Source: an uncultured Desulfobacterales bacterium (lineage in GTDB: Bacteria > Desulfobacterota > Desulfobacteria > Desulfobacterales > JAFDCJ01). Taken from it: a DNA stretch of 14,751 nucleotides. The position numbers and the translations under genes were made by a program. The notes under the pieces were generated by a model. The model saw only the letters and a program-made list of their open reading frames with translations, was not told the origin of the DNA and did no database searches. This document shows positions 13,311 through 14,751 of the stretch, one piece after another (position 1 is the stretch's first letter; the number at the start of each line of letters is the position of its first letter). The stretch lies in contig CALZJV010000080.1 of assembly GCA_945787595.1 (NCBI GenBank), positions 1 to 14,751 of the forward strand, in the 5' to 3' direction.

Positions 13311-14404
13311 ATTCTAGCCTCTTGGCGATCCGGACCGACAATGGCAGTATCCAGATGCATGGGTTGAAAATCTTTGTGCTTATCTCGTTGGGGTATGGCG
13401 GCATCCAGACCACATATTTCCGAAGAAAATGCGTACATACCGGGTTTACCACCGACAACTCCGGGCCGGAGCTTCTTGCGATCCTGTACCATAAACAGGC
13501 TGTGATCCGGCAGGCAGCCGATAACGCAGTTGGGCCCGTCTATGATCAGCTGCCGGCAGGTTTGCTTCAGGTTCTTCAAAAATACTGCGTCCGGGTGATT
13601 GACAATATCGTCCTGCTGAAGCGGTGTGATGACATGCTTGTAAGTCTCCAGATTCAGACCCAGCTGCACTATGGTGTAATGCAGGATATGGCTGAAAACC
13701 TCCGAGTCGGATTCATATCCGATGTACCCGGGATAGCCACGCGACTCCAGGTAGGCCTTGATGGGCAAAAAGGCCGTGTTTTCGCCATTGGTCATGGTGG
13801 AGTACCCTTGGATGAAAAAGGGATGGCAGGCGTAAAGGGTAATTCCGTAGTTGGTATTCTGCCGGCCCTGGGCCATGATTACCCGGGCATTCAGTTCCTT
13901 GCGATCGAGTTTCAAATGATTGGTCACTAGCAGGGGATCTCCGATCTCCTTGATCATGATTACATCGGGCCAGAAAGAAAAAACAATCATATCCTGCTTT
14001 TCCTCACCCATGGCCCGGAGTTGCAGCCGGATCGGCAGCAAGCGCTGCATTCGTTCCTGGTCGCTTAGATCATCCCATTCTTCCGGATATTCGTAGGCCC
14101 GGATCAAGTATACATCCCGCTTCGGGATCCCGGGCGGTGGCGTTTTCGGCACTTTAATTGTGATTTTATATTTTGTCATAAAACCGAGGTCCATCATGAA
14201 AGAATCCAGACGCCTTAATCCTTTTTCCGAGAAAATTCCGGACAATATGGGCGCGTTTTTCATATCCTCAAACGGTCCGGCCAGGTCCCGCAGGAAAAGA
14301 CCCACACCGGAACAATCATGACCTTCCCGCATGACATTTAAGGCCTCAACGGCAACCATGGGAGACAACGGTTCTTTGCTGGTTATGGCAAACAAGCGGC
14401 ACAT
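13274..14404 (-). CDS. Glutamate synthase amidotransferase subunit (class II glutaminase, stand-alone)
   Basis: A 376-residue Ntn-type glutamine amidotransferase corresponding to the first domain of the classical glutamate synthase large subunit. It should release ammonia from glutamine for the FMN subunit. I start at the ATG at 14404 because the next residue, Cys2 in MCRLFAI, must be the N-terminal nucleophile after Met removal. An upstream in-frame ATG at 14521 would bury it behind 39 unrelated residues. An AAGGAG site 10 bases before 14404 agrees. Other family-like parts are GHDCSGVGLF (28-37), ARVIMAQGRQNTNYG, the TNGENTAF segment and GYESDSEVFSHILHY. The 3' end overlaps the FMN subunit gene by 37 bases, so the two are translated together. 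First gene of the glutamate synthase block. Confidence 0.9.
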   Translation of the reverse strand: MCRLFAITSKEPLSPMVAVEALNVMREGHDCSGVGLFLRDLAGPFEDMKNAPILSGIFSEKGLRRLDSFMMDLGFMTKYKITIKVPKTPPPGIPKRDVYLIRAYEYPEEWDDLSDQERMQRLLPIRLQLRAMGEEKQDMIVFSFWPDVIMIKEIGDPLLVTNHLKLDRKELNARVIMAQGRQNTNYGITLYACHPFFIQGYSTMTNGENTAFLPIKAYLESRGYPGYIGYESDSEVFSHILHYTIVQLGLNLETYKHVITPLQQDDIVNHPDAVFLKNLKQTCRQLIIDGPNCVIGCLPDHSLFMVQDRKKLRPGVVGGKPGMYAFSSEICGLDAAIPQRDKHKDFQPMHLDTAIVGPDRQEARICSQNDPLPLQL

Positions 14405-14751
14405 TTTTTTTAATCTCCTTTTGTCAACTGAATATCGGATAAAATTTCGGCCGGGTATTCCCGCAATCGTCTTGGTCAATATCCTTTGGTCAGTGATGAT
14501 TAGAGGTGATGGGCTACCCACCGAAATAATAAGGCTGGAATAATGCGAGACGGGAGTACTGAAATGCTCGTGTATTGGAGTTGGAGTGCAGGAAATTTTT
14601 CCAATACGCCAAGGTTGCCTTTTTCGTTGATTACGGACTTATGCCGCATTCACAGTGTGTTTTGAAACCACCACTCAATTATCTTAGTCAAAAACGTCCG
14701 TAACTTTAATTGGAAATGGTTTTAATGTCAATTTAAAATTGCATAATAGTG
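14405..14751. other. 347-base region upstream of the glutamate synthase block
   Basis: No gene is supported to the window's right edge. The region should hold the promoter of the glutamate synthase genes. The Shine-Dalgarno AAGGAG is at 14415-14420 (minus strand). Two inverted repeats are visible: GTATTGGA 14572-14579 with TCCAATAC 14600-14607, and TTACGGAC 14631-14638 with GTCCGTAA 14696-14703. Neither is followed by a clear T tract. I could not find a convincing sigma-70 or sigma-54 promoter, nor a known riboswitch. Confidence 0.45.

Noticed and set aside
13322..13930. Plus-strand open frame of 202 codons
   Set aside because: It is antisense to the amidotransferase gene, which is supported by its catalytic motifs and ribosome site.
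14405..14521. 39-residue N-terminal extension of the amidotransferase subunit
   Set aside because: The catalytic Cys has to be at the mature N-terminus, and the AAGGAG site fits the ATG at 14404.

Overview
The window reads as chromosomal sequence from an anaerobic member of the Desulfobacterota (Deltaproteobacteria), most likely a sulfate-reducing lineage near Desulfobacterales. This is inferred from gene content: a split glutamate synthase rich in ferredoxin domains, an Fe-S type PurF, a stand-alone radical SAM enzyme and a COG3357 HTH/zinc-ribbon regulator. No marker gene settles the taxonomy. Apart from a 32-codon fragment at the left edge, every convincing gene is on the minus strand.

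Left part (1-2220): a truncated plus-strand ORF end, a small HTH/zinc-ribbon regulator, and a two-gene unit in which a cyclic-nucleotide-binding protein and a radical SAM enzyme with a reduced SPASM-like tail share an ATGA stop/start. A plausible sigma-70-like promoter precedes this unit. Middle (2231-5536): four closely spaced genes in transcription order: a TerB-like protein, a divergent CaCA-type exchanger, a membrane-anchored alpha/beta hydrolase and a xylose-isomerase-like TIM barrel. A 368-base gap holds a tRNA-like fragment without an anticodon arm. Next come a PleD-like response regulator/diguanylate cyclase and a 377-base gap with nothing convincing.

Right part (7260-14404): a nitrogen-assimilation block transcribed right to left. 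It contains a stand-alone class II glutamine amidotransferase, an FMN glutamate synthase core with two N-terminal [4Fe-4S] ferredoxin clusters, and a three-part fusion of GXGXG domain, GltD-like oxidoreductase and C-terminal ferredoxin. Together these make one glutamate synthase (glutamine + 2-oxoglutarate to two glutamates). purF, a second glutamine amidotransferase enzyme, follows downstream.

The most unusual feature is in the spacers. The 323-base and 334-base gaps around the GltD fusion gene carry arrays of very short tandem repeats, with periods of 9 and 7 bases. Several are arranged as inverted pairs able to form long stem-loops inside the presumed transcript. A dimer of one of these heptamers also sits at the possible TTG start of the leftmost regulator. 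No phage, IS element, CRISPR array or intact RNA gene was found.
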